Part shown: positions 35,001-45,400 of the stretch, in pieces
How the letters are laid out: each line of letters begins with the position of its first letter
Position numbering within the stretch: position 1 is the first letter of the stretch
From: Flavobacterium sp. SUN052
Lineage (GTDB): Bacteria > Bacteroidota > Bacteroidia > Flavobacteriales > Flavobacteriaceae
Direction: 5' to 3'
Length of the DNA stretch: 64,000 nucleotides
Assembly: GCF_028867935.1 (NCBI RefSeq)
Contig: NZ_JAPQNS010000007.1
Coordinates: 351,474-415,473, forward strand
Notes under the pieces: model-generated
The model's input: only the letters and a program-made list of their open reading frames with translations
What the model was told of the DNA's origin: nothing
Database searches by the model: none
Program-made: the position numbers and the translations under genes

Positions 35001-38000
35001 AACGGCAATCCATTAACCTTCACGGCTCTTGGGTTACCCACCGGACTCACCATCAGCTCGGCCGGTCTGATTACGGGTACGCCTTCTGTATCTGGTGTAT
35101 TCGGTGTTTTAGTCACGGCAAACGATGGACAGGGTGGTACGGTCAGTGATAACTTCAGCCTGATTGTTGCTCCCGCACCGGTGGTTAACCAACCGCCAAC
35201 CCTGGTTGGCAATGGCATCACCGATCCGCAGAATGGCACCGTTGGCGTACCATTTACCAGTAACGTAGCCACGGCCTTCACTGACCCGAACGGAAATCCG
35301 CTCACGTTTACGGCCCTTGGGTTGCCCGCAGGACTCAGCATCAGCACGGCTGGTCTGATTTCAGGCACACCAACCGTAGCGGGCACATTCGCCGTATTAG
35401 TCACAGCGAATGATGGACAAGGTGGTACGGTCAGTGATAATTTCAGCTTGATTGTGGCACCGGCAGCGGTAATCAATCAGCCACCAATGGTCGTTGGAGC
35501 CGGTATCACTGATCCACAGGCAGGAACAGTAGGCATACCGTTTACCAGCAACGTGGCCCCCTTCTTTGCCGATCCTGATGGTAATCCGTTGACCTTTACG
35601 GCAACGGGCTTGCCCGCCGGACTGACCATCAGCACCGGAGGTCTGATCACTGGTACACCAACAGTCGTAATCTCTACTTTGGTTACTGTCTCAGCCAATG
35701 ATGGCCGGGGCGGCACAGTCAGTGATAGCTTTACGCTCAACATCTTCCCGGCTGCTGTTGCCAACCGGCCACCAACCGTGGTTGGAACGGGAATTACTGA
35801 TCCGCAGAATGGTACCGTGGGCATTGCGTTCACCAGTAACGTGGCCCCCTTCTTTACGGATCCAGATGGTAATCCATTGGCCTTCTCGGCCATTGGGCTT
35901 CCGGCAGGTTTGAGTATCAGTACGGCGGGCCTCATCTCAGGTACGCCAACGGTAGCCGGTACCTTTGGGGTAATTGTTACCGTGAATGACGGACAGGGCG
36001 GCACGGTGAGCGACGGCTTTAGCCTGATTATAGCTCCGGCAGCTACTATTAATCAGCCACCAACGGTGGTTGGTAATGGCATCACTGATCCGCAGAATGG
36101 CACCGTTGGCGTTCCGTTTACTAGCAACGTAGCGTCGGCCTTCTCCGATCCGAACGGTAACCCGTTGACCTTTACGGCTATTGGCTTACCCCCGGCTTTG
36201 AGTATCAGTTCAGCCGGTCTGATTACCGGTACGCCCTCAGTGTCTGGAACGTTTGCCGTATTAGTCACAGCAAACGACGGACAAGGCGGAACTGTGAGCG
36301 ATGGCTTTAGCCTGATTGTGGCTCCGGCACCGGTAGGTAATCAGCCACCAACCGTAGTAGGAACGGGGATCACTGACCCGCAGAGTGGCACAGTTGGTAT
36401 TGCGTTCACCAGCAATGTGGCTCCCTTCTTCACTGATCCTAATAACAATCCGTTGACCTTCACGGCGATTGGGCTCCCCACGGCCTTGAGCATTAGTTCA
36501 GCCGGTTTGATCACGGGAACGCCTTCTGTCTCTGGAACATTTGCGGTGTTGGTAACAGCGAACGACGGCCAGGGCGGAACCGTCAGTGACGGATTTACAC
36601 TCAATATCTTCCCGGCTTCCGTACCAAATCAACCCCCAACGGTGGTTGGTAATGGCATCACTGATCCGCAGAATGGTACCGTCGGCGTTCCGTTTACCAG
36701 CAACGTAGCAACGGCGTTCACTGATCCAAACGGCAACCCATTGACCTTTACGGCCGTTGGTTTACCCCCTGCCTTGAGTATCAGTTCAGCCGGTTTGATC
36801 ACGGGTACGCCCTCGGTTTCTGGAACGTATGCCGTTTTGGTAACCGCAAACGACGGACAGGGAGGTACGGTCAGCGATGGGTTCTCCCTGATTGTAGCAC
36901 CGGCATCAATAATCAATCAGCCACCAACCTTGGTTGGAAACGGCATTACTGATCCGCAAAACGGCACCGTTGGCGTACCGTTTACGAGTAACGTAGCCAC
37001 AGCGTTCACCGATCCGGACGGTAATCCATTAACCTTTACGGCACTTGGACTCCCTGCCGGACTCACCATCAGCACCGCTGGCCTCATCTCTGGTATACCA
37101 ACGGTAGCCGGAACATTCGGGGTGTTGGTTACAGCCAATGACGGACAGGGTGGCACGGTGAGCGATGGATTTAATCTGATTGTAGCGCCAGCACCAGTAC
37201 TCAACCGCCCCCCAACGGTGGTTGGAAACGGTATCACTGATCCACAGACAGGAACCGTGGGCGTGGCCTTCACCAGTAATGTGGCTCCGTTCTTTACTGA
37301 TCCAGACGGCAATCCGTTGACCTTTACGGCCGTTGGTTTACCGCCAGCTTTGAGCATTAGTGCAGCAGGCCTGATCACCGGTACGCCAAGCGTGTCGGGC
37401 TCTTATGGGGTCTTGGTGACTGCTAACGACGGTCGGGGAGGTACGGTCAGTGATAACTTTACGCTTAACATTGTGCCAGCAGCCATTGTATATCCTCCAC
37501 TGGCAGTAACGGTGTTAAGCTATAATTGTCAGACGGGTGCCATTGTCTTCGGACGGGTGGGCGGTGATCCAAACCGGGTTGTTGAGTACATGGCCATTGG
37601 TGTTCGTGGGTATTCGACCGATCCAAATGCAACCATCGAGAGTGGCTTGCGGTCTGATCTCAATAACAGCACCATTACCGTGATGGCTCGCTATGTAGCC
37701 CTGCCGAACAGCCTTGCACTTCGCTTACTAAGCCGTTTCCGTACGCTGACATCGTTGGGTGATGTTAGTTCAGAAGTAAGCTACGTATTTAACTTCCGTA
37801 CCTTCTGTGCGGGCACCAACTTACCGCCAACCTATACCAACGGGTCGTTGACCAATCAGGTAGGTACAGTAGGGGTTCCTTTTAGCTACGGCATCCCAGC
37901 AGGGGCGTTCGTTGATCCAGAAGGTCAACCCCTGACTTACTCAGCAGCGGGTCTGCCCCCGGGCTTGTCGCTCAATGGCACCACCATCAGCGGTACGCCA

Positions 38001-38972
38001 TCAGTGTCGGGTGTGTATGGCGTAACGATCACAGCGCGTGACCCACAAGGTGCTGCCACTACGGGTAACTTTACGATCACAATCAACCCAGCGAACAGAG
38101 CACCAATTGTAGTTGGAACGATTCCGAATCAGACAGCAACGGTTGGTATCTCGTACAGCTATGGTATCCCAGCAGGTACGTTCGTCGACCCCGAAGGACA
38201 GCCACTCACCTACTCCGCTTCAGGTATACCCCGTGGTTTAGGCTTTAGTGGCAGCTCGTTCAGTGGTATCCCAACGCAGGAGGGCCGGTTCCTGATTACG
38301 GTAACTGCCTATGATCCACAGAACAACTTTGTCAACACCACGTTCACGCTGACGGTGATTCCAAGCAATCAGTGTGGTAGCGATCCGGCAACGTTTGGAC
38401 AACCGCTGCAACTCATGGAGCCGACTTACAACTGTCAGACCGGAACCATCAAGTTCAACGTGCGGGGTGGTAATGGTTCAGTCATCGAGTTCGGTGCCAT
38501 CGGTATCACCCCCTTCCAGACCAACTGTTTCGAAACAATGGACACGGAAGTAGCTCAGGATGTGCGTGACGACAAGTCGAACGTAGAACCCTTCCAGATC
38601 ATGGCTCGCCAGAACGGCCAAACCATTATCTACGCCTTTGACGCACGGGCTTACTGCCGCCCAGGTGGTGCGGGTAACCCACTCATCCGTGCTCGCGTTG
38701 GCGTCATCGAACCGATGAACGAGCTGCGGGTAACGGTGTTTGGCAACCCAACGGCAGGCGAGGAAGTAGAGGTTGAGGTGGCCGGTGCCGAAGGCAAGTC
38801 ACTGACGCTGCGCATAGCCGATTCGCAAGGCAAAGTGGTGGGTCAGCAGGTAACTGAGAAAGCGGGTGCTGCTCAACGGTACCTGGTGCCCCTGGGCAAA
38901 ACGGCGGGGGTTTACTTCTTGCAGGTAAGCACGGCCAACCAGGTTCAGACGGTGAAGATCGTTCGCCAGTAG
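29025..38972 (+). CDS. Giant repeat surface protein A with T9SS sorting domain (3315 residues)
   Basis: Probable adhesin or extracellular matrix protein. The start ATG 29025 is set by homology with the two paralogues (MVKLLRNTTQ). Hydrophobic segments lie at residues 11-25 and 95-112, the second ending in AKAQ. Then come Ig-like repeats of about 170 residues (four clear copies, from residue 292), each opening with PTPPIVCVGQPLSLT-like text, more degenerate Ig-like units, and from residue 1487 putative-Ig (He_PIG) repeats, including twelve in perfect 96-residue register (1671-2822). A Cys domain (about 2826-2930), two variant Ig repeats, a second Cys domain (from 3117) and a T9SS type A sorting domain (3231-3315, VTVFGNPTAGEEVEVEV to VKIVRQ) complete it. 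Export would be by Sec then T9SS. Terminator follows. Confidence 0.9.
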   Translation: MVKLLRNTTQILNWLVLLLSTTLTRARTPFIRVRLYHSALISEHPQLSSSLFFKKLRQLVTIWVGSTPVQTVHFSSPSSLWHRLLGQALSVTQRAYLVVVVLGLLGPVVAKAQIPGISIPTPSAVCAGQSLTLLPALTSIVPGSTINISAATPAGLTVLASTSSGIVIATSPNLSSGVYSVTVNTSVTVPITNITTNLPAVVVPITLNGLPVPTLSNLTGSVIGSALTLATCPVGGGSLSYTVLSGTLSGTVGTGAPVFSPALNGQVLSVACTGGTCPGRPTSLTLPTVSLPSLNIPTPPIVCVGQGLSLTVLPINTSGVAPSAIGIGVTGPASLTIGALGPDGVLTVSGLQSGTTTLTVSLSVLGTQILQVPVNLQALPLPVVSLSSLTGSTLGSVLNLGSCPLGSTLNYTVLTGSLASTTGTGGLTLIPALVGQSLSVVCSGGACPGIPTSLTLPTVALPGLNIPTPPIVCVGQPLSLTVLPTNLGALPASAVNIAVTGPAGVTIGALDQNGVLTVSGLQSGTTTLTVSLSVLGTQILQLPVNLQALPLPVLSLSSLVGSTFGSALNLGSCPVGTLLNYTVLTGSLAGTTGTGSLTFVPALNGGQSIAVVCSGGTCPGVPTTIALPTIALPGLNIPTPSIVCVGQPLSLTVLPTNVAGIAANAISIGVTGPAGVTIGALGPDGVLTVSGLQSGTTTLTVSLSVLGTQVAQVPVNLQAVPLPVVSLSSLTGSTLGSALNLGSCPVGSTLNYTVLTGSLAGTTGTGNLTLVPALVGQSLSVVCSGGACPGIPLSLTLPTVALPGLNIPTAPIICVGQPLSLTVLPINLGALPASAVNIAVTGPAGVTIGALDQNGVLTVSGLQSGTSTLTVSLSVLGTQVAQVPVNLQALPLAVPSLSSLTGSTLGSVLNLGSCPVGSLLSYTVLTGSLAGTTGTGSLTLLSTLIGQQLSVACTGGLCPGAPSTIVLPLPTALTLNLGNLPLSVCADAPISLTLLPTPGVNLSAVGLAVMASTTSGTLAVSALGPNGALSINGGQLTAGNNQPITITVSLAGVPLASNTFSINVVQPTIPNQPPTLTAVTGSVLSLFGLCTTGTLVNLSNLTDLSGIITIPTTATGVQSLTILCSDNGCLSPARVVQVTVLPLLFNVLNNGPVCLGQPLSLTVLPSNFSLSGTNPLVSISVTGPAGITASALDANGVLTINGLTSGVNNLSIVASIAGSTVATVGVSATAVPAPNPVNASSLTVLAGTPLSLTALCPTGTVSTTGVGGTIVPLLSLPAGTAGTQVLSVLCSAGSGTCISPITSLTVITLPIPTIGLTPSALQVCVGTPVSITVAGLTLPFGLSVVGVPSPSVNVLGNVISLTGLTAGTTTLTVNAGLTVAGIPVIASQTVTITTLTVPSAPTVVTQGGQVSSLTVAQNSPSVLFNASCSTGSISYTNNSGVTGNSSVITVPTTATGVISYSAVCVNGACISPVTVASVTVVTPAPGNQPPSVIGTGITDPQTGTVGIPFTSNVATAFTDPNSNTLTFTAIGLPAGLSISSAGLITGTPSVSGSFGVIVTADDGQGGTVSDGFTLNILPNGAPVIVTPGTQSLTVNVPASFTVVATDPEGGTVTYAATGLPTSLTINPNTGVVTGTPSVTGTFPVTVTVTDPQGNTSSVGFNVVVNPVVAINQPPTLVGNGITDPQNGTVGVPFTSNVATAFTDPNGNPLTFTALGLPAGLSISTAGLISGTPTVAGTFAVLVTANDGQGGTVSDNFSLIVAPAAVVNRPPTVLGTGITDPQNGTVGVAFTSNVATAFTDPDGNPLTFTATGLPAGLTISTGGLITGTPSVSNSFGVSVTANDGQGGTVSDGFTLIIAPAAVVNQPPTVVGNGITDPQNATVGVPFTSNISSAFTDPNGNPLTFTAIGLPAGLSISSAGLITGTPSVSGVFGVIVTANDGQGGTVSDGFSLIVAPAAVINQPPTLVGNGITDPQNGTVGIPFTSDVASAFTDPNGNPLTFTALGLPTGLTISSAGLITGTPSVSGVFGVLVTANDGQGGTVSDNFSLIVAPAPVVNQPPTLVGNGITDPQNGTVGVPFTSNVATAFTDPNGNPLTFTALGLPAGLSISTAGLISGTPTVAGTFAVLVTANDGQGGTVSDNFSLIVAPAAVINQPPMVVGAGITDPQAGTVGIPFTSNVAPFFADPDGNPLTFTATGLPAGLTISTGGLITGTPTVVISTLVTVSANDGRGGTVSDSFTLNIFPAAVANRPPTVVGTGITDPQNGTVGIAFTSNVAPFFTDPDGNPLAFSAIGLPAGLSISTAGLISGTPTVAGTFGVIVTVNDGQGGTVSDGFSLIIAPAATINQPPTVVGNGITDPQNGTVGVPFTSNVASAFSDPNGNPLTFTAIGLPPALSISSAGLITGTPSVSGTFAVLVTANDGQGGTVSDGFSLIVAPAPVGNQPPTVVGTGITDPQSGTVGIAFTSNVAPFFTDPNNNPLTFTAIGLPTALSISSAGLITGTPSVSGTFAVLVTANDGQGGTVSDGFTLNIFPASVPNQPPTVVGNGITDPQNGTVGVPFTSNVATAFTDPNGNPLTFTAVGLPPALSISSAGLITGTPSVSGTYAVLVTANDGQGGTVSDGFSLIVAPASIINQPPTLVGNGITDPQNGTVGVPFTSNVATAFTDPDGNPLTFTALGLPAGLTISTAGLISGIPTVAGTFGVLVTANDGQGGTVSDGFNLIVAPAPVLNRPPTVVGNGITDPQTGTVGVAFTSNVAPFFTDPDGNPLTFTAVGLPPALSISAAGLITGTPSVSGSYGVLVTANDGRGGTVSDNFTLNIVPAAIVYPPLAVTVLSYNCQTGAIVFGRVGGDPNRVVEYMAIGVRGYSTDPNATIESGLRSDLNNSTITVMARYVALPNSLALRLLSRFRTLTSLGDVSSEVSYVFNFRTFCAGTNLPPTYTNGSLTNQVGTVGVPFSYGIPAGAFVDPEGQPLTYSAAGLPPGLSLNGTTISGTPSVSGVYGVTITARDPQGAATTGNFTITINPANRAPIVVGTIPNQTATVGISYSYGIPAGTFVDPEGQPLTYSASGIPRGLGFSGSSFSGIPTQEGRFLITVTAYDPQNNFVNTTFTLTVIPSNQCGSDPATFGQPLQLMEPTYNCQTGTIKFNVRGGNGSVIEFGAIGITPFQTNCFETMDTEVAQDVRDDKSNVEPFQIMARQNGQTIIYAFDARAYCRPGGAGNPLIRARVGVIEPMNELRVTVFGNPTAGEEVEVEVAGAEGKSLTLRIADSQGKVVGQQVTEKAGAAQRYLVPLGKTAGVYFLQVSTANQVQTVKIVRQ
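33483..37490 (+). repeat. Tandem He_PIG repeat array in giant protein A
   Basis: Copies begin with an NQPPTxxGxGITDPQ-like phrase at 33483, then (after one variant unit beginning NGAP at 33759) at 34035, 34323, 34611 and every 288 nt to 37203. The twelve copies from 34035 carry no insertion or deletion relative to each other. Each copy encodes 96 residues with TVGxxFTSNVA, DPxGNPLTFTA, GLPAGLSIS and NDGQGGTVSD. Confidence 0.9.
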
Positions 38973-38995
38973 GGCGTCGATAAGGAGTGAGAAGT

Positions 38996-39086
38996 AGTCA
39001 TTGCTGGGTAGAGGAGTCATGGAAGAGTGCGATCCGAAAGGCCAACACAACCCCATAACATACACTATCCAGCAATGACTTTTTTG
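38996..39086 (+). terminator. Terminator of giant gene A
   Basis: AGTCATTGCTGG (38996-39007) pairs with CCAGCAATGACT (39069-39080), followed by a T-rich run. The hairpin, with a long loop, is nearly the same as that after gene B, so it was copied with the gene. Confidence 0.75.
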
Positions 39087-39481
39087 TTTTTGGCTAGTTG
39101 AAGAAGCCTTAATTAGCCTGAAATGCACCAGCTAAACCAAGTGAACAAGTTTAGTTAAAGACCACTATATCACTGTGTATTAAGTAGTACTTACACTTTT
39201 AGGTAAACCTAAGAATACTTACTCCAACTACTTAGTAGTATATATATTAAAACAACTTATGTTTACTCAGTCATTTATATTATGTGTAGATACGTCTAAA
39301 CATTTAATAGTACAATTCTTCATTTGATAAAATTTTGTTCATTCAGACACATAGATACCGCTTGCTCAACATCTAACAGTTTTTTCATCTCTTTTTGAAC
39401 AAAATAATAACGGATCAGATTAAGGGCCCGAATCAATTGATTCAACTTTTTTCATTTATCCATTTGTTCAATTTTCAAGTT
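39087..39481 (+). promoter_or_regulatory. AT-rich leader of giant protein B with conserved motif
   Basis: No gene is seen. The region holds an AT-rich block with ATTTATATTATGTGT (about 39274-39288), a phrase also found before gene C, and TTTTTGAACAA at 39392-39402, 80 nt before the ATG at 39482. A short open frame from 39395 runs into the gene but is probably untranslated leader. Confidence 0.5.
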
Positions 39482-42400
39482 ATGGTCAAACTTTTACGTC
39501 GTACTACTCAGCTTTTTGCCTGGATAGTACTGCTCTTGTCAGCGGTGCTGGCCAGAGCACAGACCCCCTTTGTCCGGTTGCGGATGCTACTAAAAGCATC
39601 CATCAGTTTGTTCTCCGGGCGGTTACGTCAACTGCTTTCTTTCCTGGTTGGCCTACCTCCTGTTCCGCCCTTTTCTTTTACCACACCCGCCCCTTTGTGG
39701 TATCGTTTGCTAAGCCAGACACTGTCGGTCAGGCAACGTGCTTACGTAACGATGATTGCTCTGAGTCTGATAGCCTCAACCGTTTCAAAAGCGCAGGTAA
39801 TCGGAATCAATATTCCAAACCCAGCAGCAATCTGTCCAGGCCAGTCGATAACTATACCAGTTAGTCTTACTGGACTCGGTCTTGGCTCTCTGGTTACGCT
39901 CAACGCAACTGCCCCAGCGGGAATAACGGCCTCTGTCACATCGTCAACAGGAGTTGTTATCTCCACCAGTCCCACTTTAGCGGCAGGTACTTACAATATT
40001 TCCATAGGAGCTACTGTCACTGTACCCAATCCGGTTCCTACTTTACCTGATGTGGTAATAAATGTACCCGCAGTTTCGGTTCCTTTAGTGATCAACGGAG
40101 TCCCTGTACTCAGCCTGAACAGCCTGACGGGATCAACACTGGGCTCTGTACTCAGTTTAGGCTCTTGCAACTTAGGTAGCACTTTAAGTTACACTGTTTT
40201 GACGGGTCCACTTTCCAACAGCACAGGAACAGGCGGACTCAATTTTGGTCTTGCTCTCAATGGCCAGCAACTTTCGGTGGCTTGTACGGGTGGTCCCTGC
40301 CCGAGTGCGCCAACGACTATTACGTTGCCAAACATTACGTTACCGGGGCTAAATGTTCCTACCCCGGTAGCTGTCTGCGTGGGCCAACCCCTCAGCCTGA
40401 CGGTGCTACCAACTAACATTGCGGGTGTAGCAGCTAGCGCGATCAATATTGCCGTTACCGGTCCAGCGGGTGTCAATATCGGCGCTCTGGGACCAGATGG
40501 TGTCCTGACCGTAACTGGATTAACTTCGGGAACATCCACACTGACGGTTAGCCTAAGTGTGCTCGGTTCACAGGTTGCTCAGACGACGGTGAATCTGGAA
40601 GCACTGCCTATACCACTGGTTACGCCAACCAACCTGGCGGGTTCAGTGTTAGGGTCCGCTTTGACACTTGGTACCTGTCCGGTTAATGGTGGAAATCTAA
40701 GCTTCACGGTTCTTTCGGGTGCCCTCATCAATAGTACCGGCACGGGAAGCTTAACACTTACACCTGCTTTGGCTGGCCAACAGGTTTCGGTAGCCTGTAC
40801 GGGTGGAACCTGCCTAGGAACGCCAACGACTATTACGCTACCAATTCCGGCATTACAAACGTTGAATTTGGGCAATGTACCAACCAGCGTTTGTGTAGAT
40901 GCCCCGATTAGCCTTACCTTACTACCTACCCCTGGAGTTGATTTGTCGGCCGTTGGCCTGGCAGTTACAGCCAGTACCACATCGGGCACGCTGGCTATTA
41001 GTGCGTTAGGCCCCAATGGTGCACTGAGCATCAATGGCGGGCAGCTCACAGTAGGCAACAATCAGCCAGTGACAATCACGGTCAGCCTGGGTGGTATTAC
41101 GCTGGCTAGCACTACGTTCAACATCAACGTTGTTCAGCCAGCCATCCCCAACCAGCCAGTAGGTGGTTCGCTCACGGCAACCGTAGGCAGTGTGCTTTCA
41201 CTTTCAGGACTGTGTCCAACAGGTACGTTGGTGAATCTCAGCAATCTTACCAACCCGACAGGTATCATCAATATACCTACCACGGCTGCTGGTACTCAAA
41301 GCCTGTCGATCCTTTGTAACGACAACGGCTGTTTGAGCCCGATCCGGGTTGTTGAGGCTACAGTGTTGCCCCTACTGTTCAATGTACTGAGCAACGAGCC
41401 AATCTGTCTGAACCAACCTCTGTCGTTGACAGTGGTACCAGGCAACTTTAGCTTGTTCGGCACCAATCCACTGGTTACTATTAGTGTGACTGGGCCTGCG
41501 GGAATAACGGCTTCTGCATTGGATGCCAATGGTGTGTTGACCGTAACGGGTCTGGCGAGCGGTGTTAACAACCTGAATGTTGTAGCCTCAATTGCGGGTT
41601 CTCCTGTTGCCACAGTAGCTGTTACGGCCACAGCCGTTCCAGTTCCTGATCCGGTAACAACCGCTTCTGTAACGGTATTGGAAGGCACTACTGTTTCCCT
41701 GACGGCTCTTTGCCCAACGGGTGTTATCAGCACAACCGGTATCGGTGGTTCAACTGTGCCGCTGCTGTCGTTACCGCCAACCACGGTGGGCGTACAGGTT
41801 TTGCCCTTGTTATGCGCCGGACCAAGTAATTGCGTTAGCCCAATTACGTCGGTAACGGTTATTACTGTTCCAATCCCTACCATTGTATTGACACCTTCGG
41901 CGACTCAGGTTTGCGTTGGTACGCCTATTTCGCTGACGGTTGCTGGCTTAACGGTTCCATTTACCCTCAATGTTCTTGGCCTTACATCGGGCTCGGCCAG
42001 CATCTTGGGTAATGTAATTACGCTCAACGGACTGACAGCTGGTACAACAACACTGACTGTAAATGCGGGCCTGACAGTTGCCGGAATACCAGTCATTGCT
42101 CCGCAAACAATAACCATCACAGTTCTGGATGCAACAGCTCCAACGGTTGTTACGCAGGGAGGTCAGCCTTATCCAGCGGGAGTTAGTTCGTTGACTGTTG
42201 CTCAAAACTCACCCAATGTGCTGTTCGATGCCAGTTGTTCAACGGGTACAATTAGCTATACCAGCAACACTGGGGTAACTGGTTCAAGCAATGTGATCAC
42301 TGTACCAACCACGGCCACTGGTGTATTCAGCTATTCGGCAGTTTGTAACAATGGCGCTTGTGTTAGCCCTACCACGGTTGTTAGTGTAACGGTTGTAGCA

Positions 42401-45400
42401 CCAGCGAATCGGAATCCAACGGTGGCAAACGGTGGAATTACTGATCCGCAAACAGGCACGGTAGGTATTGCTTTCACCAGCAACGTGGCTCCCTTCTTCA
42501 CTGATCCCGACGGCAACCCGCTTACGTTCACGGCCACGGGCTTGCCAGCAGGCTTAACTATCAGTTCAGCTGGATTGATTACGGGTACCCCATCGGTATC
42601 AGGAACAACTCTCGTAACCGTAACAGCCAACGACGGTCAGGGTGGAACCGTGAGCGACAGCTTCACGCTTAACATTCTCCCTAACGGTGCTCCAGTGATC
42701 ACTACACCAGGTGACCAGTCACTGACGATCAATGTTCCGGCTACCTTCACCGTAGTGGCCACTGATCCAGAAGGCGGCACGGTAACGTACGCAGCAACGG
42801 GTCTTCCCCCATCGCTGACGATTAACCCAGGTACGGGTGTGGTAACAGGCACGCCTTCGGTAACGGGCACCTTCCCCGTGACGGTGACGGTGACTGATCC
42901 ACAGGGTAACACCAGCAGCGTTGGTTTCAACGTGGTAGTGAACCCAGCCGCGCCAACCAACCAGAACCCAACGGTTCAAAATGGTGGTATCACTGATCCC
43001 CAGAATGCTACAGTAGGTGTTCCGTTCACGAGCAATGTGGCTCCCTTCTTCACTGATCCCGATGGCAACCCGCTTACGTTCACGGCCACGGGCTTGCCAG
43101 CAGGCTTAACTATCAGTTCAGCCGGTTTAATTACGGGCACGCCTTCTGTGTCAGGAACGACCCTAGTGACGGTAACAGCCAATGATGGACAAGGTGGCAC
43201 GGTTTCAGACAGCTTTACGCTGAATGTATTCCCAGCCGCGCCAGTGAATCAGAACCCAACCGTTCAGAACGGTGGTATTACTGATCCGCAAACAGGAACG
43301 GTGGGCATCGCCTTCACTAGCAATGTGGCGCCCTTCTTCACTGATCCCGACGGCAACCCATTGACCTTTACGGCCACGGGCTTGCCAGCAGGTCTGTCAA
43401 TTAGCCCAGGAGGTCTAATCTCAGGTACGCCAACTGTAGCTGGTTCATCATTGGTAACAGTAACTGCCAACGACGGACAGGGTGGAACCGTGAGCGACAG
43501 CTTCACGCTCAACATCCTGCCAAACGGTGCCCCAGTGATTACCACTCCGGGTGACCAATCGCTGACGATCAATGTTCCGGCTACTTTCACCGTGGTTGCT
43601 ACTGATCCAGAAGGCGGCACGGTAACGTATGCAGCAACGGGTCTTCCCCCATCGCTGACGATTAACCCAGGTACGGGTGTGGTATCAGGCACCCCATCGG
43701 TGACAGGTACGTTCCCTGTAGTGGTGACGGTGACTGACCCACAAGGCAACACCAGCAGTGTTGGTTTCAACGTGGTGGTGAACCCAGCGGCTCCAACCAA
43801 CCAGAACCCAACGGTTCAAAATGGTGGTATCACTGACCCTCAGAACGCTACAGTAGGTGTTCCCTTCACGAGCAATGTGGCTCCCTTCTTCACTGATCCT
43901 GATGGCAATCCTCTTACGTTCACCGCTATTGGTCTGCCAGCAGGTCTGTCAATCAGTGCAGCTGGTCTTATCACAGGTACGCCTTCAGTGTCAGGCACCT
44001 TCGGCGTAGTGGTAACTGCTAATGATGGACAGGGTGGCACCGTAAGCGATGGCTTCACGCTCATTGTGGCTCCAGCAGCTGCTGTGAATCAGAATCCAAC
44101 GGTAGTCGGTAACGGCATCACCGATCCACAATCGGGAACGGTGGGCATCGCCTTCAGCAGCAACGTAGCGCCTTTCTTCACGGATCCAGACGGCAACCCA
44201 TTGACCTTCACGGCTACGGGCTTACCAGCAGGATTGGGTATCAGCCCAGCGGGTTTGATCTCAGGTACACCAACCGTACCAGGTTCATCATTGGTAACCG
44301 TAACAGCAAACGATGGACAGGGTGGAACCGTGAGCGACAGCTTTACGCTTAACATCTTCCCCGCTGGCAATGTGGGTGGTCCTTTGGCCGCTACCGTGGT
44401 GAGCTATAACTGCCAGACCGGAGCCATTGTCTTCGGACGGATTGGCGGTGATCCAAACCGGGCGGTTGAGTTCATGGCCATTGGTGTTCGGGGTTACTCG
44501 ACCGATCCAAACGCAACCATCGAAAGTGGCTTGCGGGCCGATGGCAACCAGAGCACCATCACCGTGATGGCTCGCTACGTGGGGGATGCCTCATCTGAAG
44601 TGAACTTCGTGTTCAACTTCCGCACCTTCTGCAACGGCAACCCACCCACCAACCAGGCACCGACCTATACCAACGGGTCGTTGACTAATCAGGTGGGTAC
44701 GGTGGGAGTTCCTTTCAGCTATGGCATCCCAGCGGGGGCCTTTGTTGATCCCGAAGGTCAACCACTGACCTACTCAGCAGCGGGTCTGCCCCCGGGCTTG
44801 TCGCTCAACGGCACCACCATCAGTGGTACGCCATCGGTGTCGGGTGTGTATCCTGTAACGATCACAGCACGTGATCCCCAGAATGCGTCGGCAACAGGTA
44901 GTTTCAACATTACCATCAACCCTGCCGCGCCGGGCAATCAGAATCCAACGGTAGTAGGTAACGGCATCACCGATCCACAATCGGGAACGGTGGGCATCGC
45001 CTTCAGCAGCAACGTAGCGCCTTTCTTCACGGATCCAGACGGCAACCCATTGACCTTCACGGCTACGGGCCTACCAGCAGGATTAGGCATCAGTTCAGCG
45101 GGTTTGATCTCAGGTACACCAACCGTACCAGGTTCATCATTGGTAACCGTAACAGCAAACGATGGACAGGGTGGAACCGTGAGCGACAGCTTTACGCTCA
45201 ACATCTTCCCCGCTGGCAACGTGGGTGGTCCTTTGGCCGCTACCGTGGTGAGCTATAACTGCCAGACCGGAGCCATTGTCTTCGGACGGATTGGCGGTGA
45301 TCCAAACCGGGCGGTTGAGTTCATGGCCATTGGTGTTCGGGGTTACTCGACCGATCCAAACGCAACCATCGAAAGTGGCTTGCGGGCCGATGGCAACCAG

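Noticed and set aside
33483..37490. Regular repeat array that might suggest CRISPR or satellite DNA
   Set aside because: The unit is 288 bp, coding in one continuous frame, with no short identical repeats separated by unique spacers.
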